A stretch of 64,000 nucleotides of DNA. Origin: Bog-756 sp963701325. Lineage in GTDB: Bacteria > Actinomycetota > Acidimicrobiia > Acidimicrobiales > RAAP-2. The notes under the pieces were generated by a model. The model was not told the DNA's origin, did not search any database, and was given only the letters and a program-made list of their open reading frames with translations. Shown here piece by piece: positions 43,253 to 55,003 of this stretch. The stretch's first letter is position 1, and each line of letters starts with the position of its first letter. The stretch covers positions 1,302,001 through 1,366,000 of the forward strand of contig OY969604.1 of assembly GCA_963701325.1 (NCBI GenBank), in the 5' to 3' direction. A program made the position numbers and the translations under genes.

Positions 43253-44040
43253 CAGGCGCGGGTCACGAAGGGAGCTGGCGCCTCGCGCCCGATCCCGGCG
43301 GGAGCATGCTCGGCAAGGGCCCCGGTGGGTGCGCCGGCGCCCGCGGCCGCGGTGGCGCTGTCGATGCCGTAGACCCCGTGAGCCTGGTCGCGGACCACGA
43401 CGCCGCGGTCGAGCTCGATGACCCGTCGGCGCATCTGGTCGACCATGCCGGCGTCATGGGTGGCGACGATGACCGTCGTCCCGGTCCGGTTGATCCGATC
43501 GAGCAGACGCATGATCCCGAGACTCGTGGTGGGGTCGAGATTGCCGGTGGGCTCGTCGGCCAGGAGGATGAGCGGGCGGTTGACGAAGGCCCGTGCCACG
43601 GCGACCCGCTGCTGCTCCCCGCCCGAGAGCTCGTTGGGGAGGTTGTCGCGCTTCTTCGAGAGGCCGACCAGGTCCAGCACCTGGGGGACCTGGGCCGCGA
43701 TCACGTGCTTGGGGCGGCCGATCACCTCGAGTGCGAAGGCGACGTTCTCGAAGACGGTCTTGTTCGGAAGGAGCCGGAAGTCCTGGAACACGCACCCGAT
43801 GTTGCGACGCAAGTAGGGGATCCGCCACTTGGCCAGGTGCCCGATCTCCTTGCCGGCCTCCCAGATGCGGCCGGTGTCAGGCATCTCCTCGCGCAACAGC
43901 AGGCGGATGCAGGTGGTCTTGCCGGAGCCGGACGGGCCGACCAGGAAGACGAACTCTCCCTTGTCGATCTCGACGTTGCAGTCCTTGAGGGCGACAGTCG
44001 AACCCTTGTAGGTCTTCGTGACGTCCTGAAATTTGATCAT
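43252..44040 (-). CDS. ftsE: cell division ATP-binding protein FtsE
   Basis: This 262-aa ABC ATPase has Walker A 'GPSGSGKTT', the Q-loop 'GCVFQDFRLLP', signature 'LSGGEQQRVAVARA' and Walker B 'LLADEPTGNLDP'. It starts 'MIKFQDVTKTY' at ATG 44040. It carries a C-terminal tail of about 35 Ala/Gly-rich residues beyond the E. coli length. It lies downstream of prfB in the same direction and is coupled to ftsX. A TAAGAT box at 44099-44104 could give a promoter with a roughly 50-nt leader. Confidence 0.95.
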   Translation of the reverse strand: MIKFQDVTKTYKGSTVALKDCNVEIDKGEFVFLVGPSGSGKTTCIRLLLREEMPDTGRIWEAGKEIGHLAKWRIPYLRRNIGCVFQDFRLLPNKTVFENVAFALEVIGRPKHVIAAQVPQVLDLVGLSKKRDNLPNELSGGEQQRVAVARAFVNRPLILLADEPTGNLDPTTSLGIMRLLDRINRTGTTVIVATHDAGMVDQMRRRVIELDRGVVVRDQAHGVYGIDSATAAAGAGAPTGALAEHAPAGIGREAPAPFVTRA

Positions 44041-44098
44041 GAGGGAACAGTCATGAGCGAAGGGGGGACAGTGTCCGGGCGCACTGGCACTTCGGACC

Positions 44099-44104
44099 AT
44101 CTTA
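44099..44104 (-). promoter_or_regulatory. -10 box (TAAGAT) upstream of ftsE
   Basis: TAAGAT lies 58 nt before ATG 44040, in the 168-nt gap after prfB. ftsEX can thus be expressed apart from secA-prfB. Confidence 0.4.
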
Positions 44105-44208
44105 CCCGCGGGTACAGCCCGGTTGGCGCAGGCCCGACAACAGGCTCTGACCTCGGGCGACGCGATCCAGCGGGGGTGCTGCGGCGGCGCTGCGTCCCGA
44201 CGGTCCGC

Positions 44209-45363
44209 TCAGGCGTTCCGGCGGCGTTCGGCGTTGCGTCGCAGCTCGGCCTCGATGAAGGCATCGAGATCGCCGTCCAGCACCGACTCCACGTTGCCGG
44301 TCTCCTCGTTGGTGCGGTAGTCCTTCACCAACTGGTAGGGCGCGAGTACGTAGGACCGGATCTGGTTGCCCCAGGCGATGTCGGTGCGGTCCCCCGAGAG
44401 CTGATCGAGCGTTGCCTGGTGTTCGGCACGCTGCAGCTCGGCGAGCTTGGCGCCGAGCACCTGCATCGCCTTGGCCTTGTTCTGGTGCTGGCTGCGCTGG
44501 TTCTGGCACGAGACCACGATGCCGGTCGGGAGGTGGGTCAGACGCACCGCCGAGTCGGTCTTGTTGACATGTTGGCCGCCGGCCCCCGAGGACCGGTAGG
44601 TGTCGATGCGGAGGTCCTTCTCGTCGATCTCGACCACCCCGGAGACGTCCTCGAGGAACGGGACCACGTCGAGCGAGGCGAAGCTGGTCTGGCGGCGGTG
44701 CTGCGCGTCGAAGGGCGAGATGCGCACCAGGCGGTGCACACCGCGCTCGGCGGCCAGCAGACCGAAGGCGTAGCGGCCGCGCACGATGAAGGTGGCCGAC
44801 AGGAGGCCGGCTTCCTGGCCGGGGGTCGCCTCCTCGACCTCGACGTCGAACCCGCGCCGCTCCGCCCAACGGGTGTACATCCGTAGCAGCATCTCCGCCC
44901 AGTCCTGCGCGTCGGTCCCGCCCTGACCGGCATGGATCTCGGCCACCGCGTCGCCGTCGTCGTACTCGCCGGCGAAGAGGGCGCGCAGCTCGATCGTCCG
45001 CAGTCGCCGGTCGAGGTCGGCGACTGCGTCCTCGATCTCGGGTCGCAGCGAGGCGCCGTCCTCCTCCTCCATGAGCTCGTGCAGGGTCTCGGCGTCCGAG
45101 AGCCGTGCGCTGAGCTGGGTGTTGAGCTCGAGGTCCTCGGTGACCCGACCGAGCTCGGTGGTCACCGCGCGGGCGTGGTCGGCATCGTCCCAGAGCCCCG
45201 GCTCCGAGGCCTCCTTCTCGAGCTCGACCCGCCGTTCGGTCAGCCGGTCGACGCCGAGGAACCGCCCGGCCTCTTCGAGCCGTTCGGCCAGTGCGGCGAG
45301 CGCAGCCTGGAGATCGACCGGCTCCGGCTCGCCCTCCCCACGACGGGGGGCGTCCGCCGCCAT
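44209..45363 (-). CDS. prfB: peptide chain release factor 2
   Basis: This 384-aa release factor reads UGA and UAA stops. It has the RF2 tripeptide in 'SPFDAQHRRQTSF' and the catalytic GGQ loop in 'SSGAGGQHVNKTDS'. The frame is continuous from ATG 45363 through the coiled N-terminal domain, so the autoregulatory +1 frameshift at an early UGA codon, known from many bacterial prfB genes, is absent. It starts one base after the secA stop codon, indicating coupling. Confidence 0.96.
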   Translation of the reverse strand: MAADAPRRGEGEPEPVDLQAALAALAERLEEAGRFLGVDRLTERRVELEKEASEPGLWDDADHARAVTTELGRVTEDLELNTQLSARLSDAETLHELMEEEDGASLRPEIEDAVADLDRRLRTIELRALFAGEYDDGDAVAEIHAGQGGTDAQDWAEMLLRMYTRWAERRGFDVEVEEATPGQEAGLLSATFIVRGRYAFGLLAAERGVHRLVRISPFDAQHRRQTSFASLDVVPFLEDVSGVVEIDEKDLRIDTYRSSGAGGQHVNKTDSAVRLTHLPTGIVVSCQNQRSQHQNKAKAMQVLGAKLAELQRAEHQATLDQLSGDRTDIAWGNQIRSYVLAPYQLVKDYRTNEETGNVESVLDGDLDAFIEAELRRNAERRRNA

Positions 45364-45364
45364 C

Positions 45365-48130
<2,766 letters not shown>

Positions 48131-48139
48131 GGGACCAAC

Positions 48140-48145
48140 ACTCTA
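48140..48145 (-). promoter_or_regulatory. -10 box (TAGAGT), near-leaderless, of secA
   Basis: TAGAGT ends 9 nt before ATG 48130, and there is no ribosome-binding site in between. Confidence 0.45.
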
Positions 48146-48207
48146 CTGTCGGGGGCGCCACCACCGCCTGGGCGGCACCCCCCACAATAGGCCGGCCGCG
48201 GGTCCGC

Positions 48208-48570
48208 TCAGGCGGTACGCACCCGCTCGTAGAGGGTGACCGTGCTGGTCGGCCGGTGTCGCGGCTGGGATCGCCCGACCACGCGGCCCTTGGTCTTCTC
48301 GAGCTGGTGCTGCAGCTTTTCGACCACCAGGTCGACCGCAACCAGGGGCACCCGCGCGGAGGCGTGGGCCCGCACGGTCCGGCCGTGGCCGCTCATGATC
48401 ACCTCACAGCACTCGCGGTCCGAGATCCTCGGGTTGTGCTCCTCGGAGAAGTGGACCTCCACACGGTCGAGGCTGGGACAGTGCCGGCCGATCCGGAGCA
48501 ACTTCTCCTCGGTCAGGGCCCGTACCTCGTCGGACACGATGTTCCTGCCATGCGTGATGACCACGTCCAC
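48208..48570 (-). CDS. hpf: ribosome hibernation promoting factor, short form
   Basis: This 120-aa protein is the beta-alpha-beta-beta-beta-alpha N-terminal domain of HPF/YfiA: 'VVITHGRNIVSDEVRALTEEKL', abbreviated, and 'DLVVEKLQHQLEKTKGR'. It binds the 30S decoding region and inactivates ribosomes in stationary phase. Actinobacteria usually have the long form with a C-terminal dimerisation domain; only a tail of about 20 residues is present here. The GTG start at 48570 has a GAGGAGG site. A longer upstream frame lacks family similarity. secA follows 77 nt downstream. Confidence 0.88.
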   Translation of the reverse strand: MDVVITHGRNIVSDEVRALTEEKLLRIGRHCPSLDRVEVHFSEEHNPRISDRECCEVIMSGHGRTVRAHASARVPLVAVDLVVEKLQHQLEKTKGRVVGRSQPRHRPTSTVTLYERVRTA

Positions 48571-49075
48571 TGGTTCGCCTCCTCGGCTGTGCGTTCGGGG
48601 TGCTGCGGCTACTGCTGTCCGGACCTCCTCCTTGTGTCGTCGACGGTCGTGCGGTGATGCGGTGGAGAGTTCGTGAGCGGCGTGCGGCTGACCTGGTCTT
48701 TGACCCCACACTCGCCTGCCGGGAGAGTCACGGCCGGACCCCGGCGGCGGGGGCCGTTGCCGGCCGCCACCCTGCGGGACCACTTGGGGCACGCGTCATC
48801 TCCTCTCCGCCCGCCCCCGACAGCCGGGGGCGCCACGGGCAGGACTGACTCCTAAGCCGCACCATGCTCAGCAACGAGAAGTTGCCTTACGTGGGTCGTT
48901 TCGCCTGCGACTGGCATCGACTTGCAACCACAGACCCGCACGCTGCTCACCGTTGGAGTGTACGCCCGGCCGGTACACCACGGCCAGGGTTCCGGCCACG
49001 AGTTCACACGGTCGCCACCCGGCTGTCACCGGGCCGAAACAGGCGCCGGGGCTGCCGGCGACAGCCCCGGCCAGG
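48571..49075. other. 505-base intergenic region, no gene seen
   Basis: This is the longest gap in the window, between hpf and the sugar isomerase. It likely carries the hpf promoter; TTAGGA on the minus strand near 48849-48855 is a poor candidate. A small hairpin, GCAAC-GAGAA-GTTGC, lies at 48871-48885. Around 48850-48960 base composition is less GC-rich. No RNA family or convincing ORF was recognised. Confidence 0.4.
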
Positions 49076-50125
49076 TCAGAGGCTGCCGGCCGTCAGGTCG
49101 CGCTTGACCTCGTCGAGGACCGGTATCGGGCCAGGGTCGATGCCCTCGTTGGCAGCCATGTGCAGGGACACCACGTCCCCGATGAGGGCGAGATCCAGCA
49201 GCTGGGCGAGGTCCCCCTCCCCCGAGGCCCGGACCTCGATCACGTCGGCCATCACCTCGCGCAGGACCTCGACAGCGAGGTCGAACCGTCTGCTGACCTG
49301 GGGGTGCTCGGCGTCGTGGCGGAGATTGACCAGGGTCAGGACCTGGCGGGTGACGTCCCCGTGCTGCCCCCACCCGGCCAACTCGTTGTGGCAGAGCTCC
49401 GGATGGAGGTTCCAGAAGGCAGGGCACTTGGCGTTCTCGTTGACCTGCGCCTTCCACCGCAGGGCGGCGGCCTTGCCGAGATCCTGCGAGCTGTGGACGA
49501 GGGGCATCGTGCGGCCGATCCGGTGGGCCACCGCCTCTGCCGTACTGCCGGGCCGGGCGAGCTCGTCCCTGCGGCGCCGCAGTTGGTCGATGGCCTGAAC
49601 GACCCACTGCACCGCGCCGGGGAAGAGCCCGATGGCCTCGAGCAGCACCAACGGTGGCACGGCCATCGCCCCGAGGGCAGCCCTCGGCTGGGGGATGTCG
49701 GTCGGCACCGGAACCACGGGCACGTTCCACTCACCGGCGAGGCGCACCAGTTCGCCACCTCCGGCCACCACGACGAGCGACGCACCGGCCTCGTAGGCAG
49801 CTGCTGCCGCCTCGAGCGTCTCCTCGGTGTTGCCCGAGAAGGAGACCGCGAAGACCAGCGATCCGGTGCCGACGTAGTCGGGGGGCACGTACCCCTTGAC
49901 CACCGCGACCGGCACCGCCATGAACGGGGCCGCCACCGCGGCCAGGACGTCACCGGCGATGCCGCTGCCGCCCATGCCGAGGACCACCACGTTTTCGACC
50001 TGGTCCTGTGCGGGCAGGTCACCGACGTCCCGGGTGGCGCCCACCGCGTCGGCCACCTGCTCGGGGAGGGCCATGGTCGCGCCCCACATGTCGAGGGTGT
50101 CCAGCGGCGGGGTGCGCACGCTCAT
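49076..50125 (-). CDS. bifunctional phosphoglucose/phosphomannose isomerase-like protein (SIS domains)
   Basis: This 349-aa protein has two sugar-isomerase domains: 'VVVLGMGGSGIAGDVL' with phosphate-binding 'SFSGNTEET', and a C-terminal half containing 'NENAKCPAFWNLHPELCHNELAGW'-type sequence, of which 'CHNELAGW' holds the catalytic Glu/His region of the archaeal-type PGI/PMI family (TIGR02128). It interconverts fructose-6-phosphate with glucose-6- or mannose-6-phosphate. It overlaps the Trm112-like gene by four bases and lies beside a phosphomannomutase, consistent with GDP-mannose or glycan supply. Confidence 0.88.
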   Translation of the reverse strand: MSVRTPPLDTLDMWGATMALPEQVADAVGATRDVGDLPAQDQVENVVVLGMGGSGIAGDVLAAVAAPFMAVPVAVVKGYVPPDYVGTGSLVFAVSFSGNTEETLEAAAAAYEAGASLVVVAGGGELVRLAGEWNVPVVPVPTDIPQPRAALGAMAVPPLVLLEAIGLFPGAVQWVVQAIDQLRRRRDELARPGSTAEAVAHRIGRTMPLVHSSQDLGKAAALRWKAQVNENAKCPAFWNLHPELCHNELAGWGQHGDVTRQVLTLVNLRHDAEHPQVSRRFDLAVEVLREVMADVIEVRASGEGDLAQLLDLALIGDVVSLHMAANEGIDPGPIPVLDEVKRDLTAGSL

Positions 50126-50367
50126 GCCGGCTCGCTCCGGCTCGTCTCGGTGGCCCCGCCGGCCGCCGCCTTGGCGGTCAGCCGGTCGTGCTCGCCCTCA
50201 TCGACGGCGGTCGCCTCGTCGATGAGCATCACCGGGATGCCGTCGCGCACCGCGTACGTGCGCCGCAGGCGTGGGTTGTAGAGCAGGTCCTCGTCGGCGA
50301 AGTAGAGCAGCGGGCCCTTGTCCTCGGGGCAGGCGAGCACCTCGATCAGCAGCGGGTCGAGCGTCAT
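50122..50367 (-). CDS. Trm112/UPF0434 family protein
   Basis: This 81-aa protein has 'LLIEVLACPEDKGPLLYF' followed by 'YNPRLRRTYAVRDGIPVMLIDEA', the Trm112-like zinc-ribbon fold that in most bacteria has lost part of its zinc ligands. In eukaryotes and archaea Trm112 activates methyltransferases. In actinobacteria it sits between phosphomannomutase and sugar isomerase genes, as here, and its partner is not established. ATG 50367 has a GAGAGGA site. Confidence 0.88.
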   Translation of the reverse strand: MTLDPLLIEVLACPEDKGPLLYFADEDLLYNPRLRRTYAVRDGIPVMLIDEATAVDEGEHDRLTAKAAAGGATETSRSEPA

Positions 50368-50416
50368 CGGACGTTCCTCTCTCGGTGGTGTGTGCGCGGC
50401 GGGTGTGACACCGCGG

Positions 50417-51808
50417 TCAGGCCTCGAGCACGCTTGCGATCGCCGCCTGGACCTCGGCGACACCGGCTGCGCACGAGGCCTCGTCGGGCGCCTCGACGTT
50501 GAGGCGGAGCAGCGGCTCGGTGTTCGACGGACGGAGGTTGAACCACCAGTCACCCCGGTCCACCGTGAGCCCGTCGAGGCGATCGGCCGTGCCGAGCGCG
50601 CCCCCGGCGGCCTCCACCACGGCGGCCAGCCGCTCGACCGTGCCCGCCGGGTCGTCGACCACGGTGTTGATCTCCCCTGACGCGGTGTAGCGCTTGAACG
50701 GGGCCAGCAGCTCCGAGAGGGGTTTGCCGGTCACGCTCAGGAGCTCGAGGACGAGCAGGGCCGCGATGATCCCCGAGTCGGCCCGGTAGTTGTCCCGGAA
50801 GTAGTAGTGACCGGAGTGCTCGCCACCGAAGACCGCGCCGGTGTCGGCCATGACCTGCTTGATGAAGCTGTGCCCGACCTTGGTGCGGATGCCCACGCCG
50901 CCCTTCTCGGCGATGACCTCGGGCACCACCCGCGAACAGATGCAGTTGTAGAGCACGGTGGAGCCGGGGTGCTTGTCGAGCAGGGACGAGGCGACCAGAG
51001 CGGTGGTGAGCGACCCCGAGACCGGTTCGGCGTGCTCGTCGACCAGGAAGACCCGGTCGGCGTCCCCGTCGAAGGCGAGGCCGACGTCGGCGCCGCGCTC
51101 GAGCACCAGGCGACGGAGGTCGACCAGATTCTCCGGCTGGATCGGATCGGCCGGGTGGTTGGGGAAGTTCCCGTCGAGCTCGGGGAAGAGCACGTCGACC
51201 TCGAAGGGAAGGCCCGCGAAGACCTCGGGAACCACCAGGCCCCCCATCCCGTTGGCCGTGTCGGCGACCACGGTGAGCGGGCGGAGCACGTCGAGGTCGA
51301 CGAAGGAGCGGACGTGTTCGGCGTAGGCCTCGAGCACCGAGCGCTGCTCGAGGGCCCCGAGCCTGCCGGGGTCCGGCTCGGGTGGTCCGGCATGGGCCCA
51401 GTCCTCGAGGAGCGACTCAGCCGTGGCCTGGATCTCGTCCAACCCCGTGTCCCGGCCGATCGGGCGGGCGCCCGACTGGCAGAGTTTGAGCCCGTTGTAG
51501 CGGGCAGGGTTGTGGGAGGCGGTGAACATCGCCCCCGGCGCGTCCAGGCTGCCTGCCGCGTAGTAGAGCAGGTCGGTCGAGCCCAGTCCGAGATCGACCA
51601 CCGTCGTGCCCTCGGTGCGTACCCCGAGGGAGAACGCCGCCGACAGCTCGACCCCCGACTCGCGCATGTCCCGGGCGACGAGGAAGGTGTCCGCACCGGT
51701 GAACCGGGCCGCAGCGATGCCGATGGCCCGGAACTGGAGGGCGTTGAGCTCGTCGGGCACGATGCCGCGGATGTCATAGGCCTTGAAGACCTGGGAGAGG
51801 GACGGCAT
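50417..51808 (-). CDS. manB: phosphomannomutase/phosphoglucomutase
   Basis: This 463-aa alpha-D-phosphohexomutase has the phosphoserine loop 'TASHNPARYNGLK', the metal loop 'DGDADRVFLVD', the sugar-binding 'GGEHSGHYYF' and the phosphate-binding 'RPSNTEPLLRLNVEA' near the C terminus. It converts mannose- or glucose-6-phosphate into the 1-phosphate, feeding nucleotide-sugar synthesis. ATG 51808 lies 9 nt after TAGGAT. Trm112-like and isomerase genes follow. Confidence 0.95.
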   Translation of the reverse strand: MPSLSQVFKAYDIRGIVPDELNALQFRAIGIAAARFTGADTFLVARDMRESGVELSAAFSLGVRTEGTTVVDLGLGSTDLLYYAAGSLDAPGAMFTASHNPARYNGLKLCQSGARPIGRDTGLDEIQATAESLLEDWAHAGPPEPDPGRLGALEQRSVLEAYAEHVRSFVDLDVLRPLTVVADTANGMGGLVVPEVFAGLPFEVDVLFPELDGNFPNHPADPIQPENLVDLRRLVLERGADVGLAFDGDADRVFLVDEHAEPVSGSLTTALVASSLLDKHPGSTVLYNCICSRVVPEVIAEKGGVGIRTKVGHSFIKQVMADTGAVFGGEHSGHYYFRDNYRADSGIIAALLVLELLSVTGKPLSELLAPFKRYTASGEINTVVDDPAGTVERLAAVVEAAGGALGTADRLDGLTVDRGDWWFNLRPSNTEPLLRLNVEAPDEASCAAGVAEVQAAIASVLEA

Positions 51809-51817
51809 GGCCGGGCC

Positions 51818-51823
51818 ATCCTA
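51818..51823 (-). promoter_or_regulatory. -10 box (TAGGAT), near-leaderless, of the phosphomannomutase gene
   Basis: TAGGAT ends 9 nt before ATG 51808. Confidence 0.45.
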
Positions 51824-51868
51824 TGGTCTCGGTCGGACCCCCGTCGGTGTCCGGACCGCCAGAGCCGG

Positions 51869-52510
51869 CTACTCGCCACCCGCCTCCGAGAGCAGGCCGA
51901 TCACGTCGTCCGCCATCGCGTCGCAGAGCGCAGCGAGGAGGTCCATCCGCGTGCACAGCCCGTCGGTCGAGAGCAGCCGCTGCAGGTCGAGGACGGTGAG
52001 TGGCGCCATGTCGCAGAGCTGCCAGCCGACCTCCTCGGGACTGCCGGCGATCCGCAGGCCCGGGGGCAGGGCGGGCACGTCCCCGAGCTCGGAGAGGAGC
52101 GATCGCAGCCGCCGTAGCGACGCTTCCCCCGACTCGAGCGCGACAGCGACGTCACCGCCCTCCTCTGCTCCCGATCGCTCGGGAACGTCCTCGACCACGG
52201 CCAGCGGGTAGGGGTCGTCCGGCAGCCACTGCTCCACCCGTATCCGTCTCAACCCGGTGGCGACCACCAGGAGACGCCCGTCGTCGAGCTCCGCCACGTT
52301 GGCGATCCGGGCGGCCGTACCGAGACCCACCCGCTGGTCGCCCCCGCCCACCTCCGAGCCGCGCGAGATGAGGACGACCCCGAACTCGCCATCGCCGTCG
52401 AGGCAGTGTGCCATGAGGGCGCGGTAGCGCTGCTCGAAGACGTGGAGCGGCAGGCCGGCACGTGGGAAGAGCACCGTCGAGAGCGGGAACATCCCGAGCG
52501 GGTCGGTCAC
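51869..52510 (-). CDS. Lon N-terminal (LON substrate-binding) domain protein
   Basis: This 213-aa protein consists of the Lon N-domain alone: 'MFPLSTVLFPRAGLPLHVFEQRYR', abbreviated, 'FGVVLISRGSEVGGGD' and a helical C-terminal half. It lacks the AAA and protease parts of Lon. Such stand-alone domains are common in actinobacteria and their clients are unknown. The GTG 52510 overlaps the upstream membrane-protein stop by four bases (GTGA), so the two are coupled. Confidence 0.88.
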   Translation of the reverse strand: MTDPLGMFPLSTVLFPRAGLPLHVFEQRYRALMAHCLDGDGEFGVVLISRGSEVGGGDQRVGLGTAARIANVAELDDGRLLVVATGLRRIRVEQWLPDDPYPLAVVEDVPERSGAEEGGDVAVALESGEASLRRLRSLLSELGDVPALPPGLRIAGSPEEVGWQLCDMAPLTVLDLQRLLSTDGLCTRMDLLAALCDAMADDVIGLLSEAGGE

Positions 52511-55002
52511 CCGGCAGGCGCCCCCAGCCCCGGCGCGGTGGCAGCTGCACGGCGAGCACGCCGACGGCGCAGGGCAGACACGGCGAGCACCACCAGGCCG
52601 GCCAGCGCGGCGAGCGTCAGGAGCTGGCCGATCACATCGGCGGGTGAGCTGCCGTAGGTGAGGACGACGTCGTGGCTGGTCGGGACCACCACCATGAGGT
52701 TGGGCGCCACTCGGTAGGGGCCCTCCGCCCCCGACGCGTGCCAGTTGGGGAAGTAGGAGACCCGGACCTCGACCGGTGTGCCCACCCGGTCGACGTGGAA
52801 CGAGACGCCGCCGTCGGACTGTTGGACATCGGAGACCACCGTCGCCGGTTCGGGCGTGACGGGCGGGTGGGCCGCCCCGACCGGGACCCGGGTCCAGTCG
52901 GACGGACCGTCGGCAGCGGGGACCACGCCCCACCGGCTCGGGTCGTCGTACCAGGCGACCGATGGTGCCAGCCAGCTGGACTGGGCGGCCCCGACCCCCT
53001 TCCACACCACCGGTCGCGCCGGCAGCGGCTCGACCAACGCCGAATCGGAGATCCGGTAGGCCTTCCAGGTCGTGTTCAGCGACGCGCCGTTGTAGGTCGT
53101 GCTCCACGGACCGGTCGACCCGATCAGGGTCGCGTCGGGGTCCGCGGCGGCGGCGTCCTGCACCGTGGTCGAGGAGGCCAGGAGGTACCGGACCCCCATC
53201 AGCTGCAGGTGCTCGATGCCGAGCGGCACGTCGAGCCCGCCGTAGGGCAGACCGACCACCGCGTCCGAGGGGTCCGGGGAGAGCTCGTTCTGATTGAGGA
53301 AGTGGAACGGGGTCGACGAGGCCGACTCGAAGAGCAGGCCCTCCATGGAGTCGATGCAGCCGCCGGTCCAGTAGGGGAGCAGCATCAACGACATGGTCGT
53401 GCCGAAGCGGTTGAGCGAGGGGTCGTACTCCCACATGGCCCGGCCACATCCCTGCTCGGCACCGACCGAGGCCATCATCTGGATGACCGCGTGGTATTCG
53501 GGATAGTCGGGCTTGCCCTGGTAGCCGGTGTAGTTCCACTCCGCCCAGGCGCTCGGCTGGTCGGCTCCCACGGTGATCCCGACGTGCTGCAGGGTCGCGG
53601 CGGGCAGCACGAGCGGCGGCACGACGGCGAGGCAGGCCGCGGCCAGGGCGATCAGCGGGCCCACCACCGCACCAGCGGGCACCGCCGCGGGGACCGGGCG
53701 GCGGAAGCGGCTGATCCGCATCCCCGGTGCCCAGTGCAGGGAGTCGGCGGTGACCAGGCGCTCCCGTACGACGACCACCCAGCGCTCGAGGCGCCGCCGC
53801 CGGACCATGCGGGCTACCGCACCGGTGACTTCGGCCACAGCGTAACCGGCCAGCAGGTAGAGGCAGAGGAACCACAACGGCAGGAACCGGACGTTGTAGA
53901 GCTTCCCGGCCGGGTCGAGGATGACCGCCGCCGCCGAGAGGGCCGCCATCACGACAAGGAACAGAGCCACCCGGTTTCGGCGGATCACCATGGCCGCCAA
54001 GCCGACGAGGTCGGCGGCCAGCACCCACCGGAAGGAGCCCGGGAAGAGCAGACCGGGATAGCCGAAGACCTTGGTGTAGCCCATGTTGGTCGTGTACGGC
54101 TGCTCGAGCGCGAAGGGGACCAGCCACCACGCGGTGAGTCCGGCCCCGATCGCGCCGGCCACCACAGCCCAGCCCACGCGCCGCCCCCACCGACGCCGGG
54201 CTGCCCTCGCCCGGGAGCGGAACATCCGCGGGAGGTCCGCGTCGAGCAAGAGCCAGACCACCGCCCCGGCGGCGGCGAACAGCGCTGGGATCAGGTGGCA
54301 CAGCAAGGTGACCGCGAACAGGATCGCGGCGAGCCCCCGGTAGCGGCCGGTGCGCAGGCCGGCGGCCACCACTCCGAGGAACAGCAGTGCGATCGAGAGC
54401 GAGAGGGAGTACGAGAACTCGCCGGCGAGCGTCGAGAGCAGGTTGCCGCCGTAGATCGAGAAGCTGGGCTCGAACAGGAAGGGAAGGGTCGCTGCCGCGA
54501 GACACCCGGGTCCGGGGTCGCGCAACCCGGCCAGCCGCCCGAACGCCCAGGCGCAGACGGGCAGCAGGAGCGTGCCGAGGACGGTGACCAGCTTGAAGGC
54601 GACGTTGTAGGGCATGACCGCGTTGAAGAGGACGGTGATCAGACCGGGGAGCGGGAAGTAGAAGGTGTAGAGGGGGAAACCGTCGTACCAGCTCGGATCC
54701 CAGCCGGTCAGCTGACCGTGGACGAGCAGGTGGCTCTCGAGGAAGGCGGGCAGTGCCACGTGCGCCCCGGTGTCGCCGCCGGCCGTCGTCGTGTTGGCCA
54801 GAAGCAGCGAGGGGTGGAGCTGGCAGAGCGCGACCACGATCACCCCGATCACGGCGACCGCGCTGGCGAGCGCCGGTCGCGCCGATGGCCGGGTGAGCCA
54901 CGCGAGCCACCGGGGGCGGTCCGGTCGCGGCTCGGCAGGTCTGACCCCGGCGACCTCCGCGCCGGGGGAGACGTCCGGCGCGACGGTGAGGTCGGAGGTC
55001 AC
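52507..55002 (-). CDS. large polytopic membrane protein, PTPS-related/GT-C-like
   Basis: This 831-aa protein has about twelve membrane segments in its first 480 residues and one near the C terminus, with an extracytoplasmic domain between. 'GGDTGAHVALPAFL' and 'GWDPSWYDGFPLYTFYFPLP' in the first loop are typical of the 'PTPS-related' membrane proteins, which resemble GT-C glycosyltransferases with an Asp-containing first loop. It may move sugars from a polyprenyl donor outside the membrane. It starts with GTG 55002, one base after the CPBP protease stop, and is coupled to the Lon-N-domain gene. Confidence 0.8.
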   Translation of the reverse strand: MTSDLTVAPDVSPGAEVAGVRPAEPRPDRPRWLAWLTRPSARPALASAVAVIGVIVVALCQLHPSLLLANTTTAGGDTGAHVALPAFLESHLLVHGQLTGWDPSWYDGFPLYTFYFPLPGLITVLFNAVMPYNVAFKLVTVLGTLLLPVCAWAFGRLAGLRDPGPGCLAAATLPFLFEPSFSIYGGNLLSTLAGEFSYSLSLSIALLFLGVVAAGLRTGRYRGLAAILFAVTLLCHLIPALFAAAGAVVWLLLDADLPRMFRSRARAARRRWGRRVGWAVVAGAIGAGLTAWWLVPFALEQPYTTNMGYTKVFGYPGLLFPGSFRWVLAADLVGLAAMVIRRNRVALFLVVMAALSAAAVILDPAGKLYNVRFLPLWFLCLYLLAGYAVAEVTGAVARMVRRRRLERWVVVVRERLVTADSLHWAPGMRISRFRRPVPAAVPAGAVVGPLIALAAACLAVVPPLVLPAATLQHVGITVGADQPSAWAEWNYTGYQGKPDYPEYHAVIQMMASVGAEQGCGRAMWEYDPSLNRFGTTMSLMLLPYWTGGCIDSMEGLLFESASSTPFHFLNQNELSPDPSDAVVGLPYGGLDVPLGIEHLQLMGVRYLLASSTTVQDAAAADPDATLIGSTGPWSTTYNGASLNTTWKAYRISDSALVEPLPARPVVWKGVGAAQSSWLAPSVAWYDDPSRWGVVPAADGPSDWTRVPVGAAHPPVTPEPATVVSDVQQSDGGVSFHVDRVGTPVEVRVSYFPNWHASGAEGPYRVAPNLMVVVPTSHDVVLTYGSSPADVIGQLLTLAALAGLVVLAVSALRRRRARRAAATAPGLGAPAG

Positions 55003-55003
55003 C

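Noticed and set aside
45285..45363. Programmed +1 frameshift in prfB
   Set aside because: The frame is uninterrupted from ATG 45363, with no early in-frame TGA.
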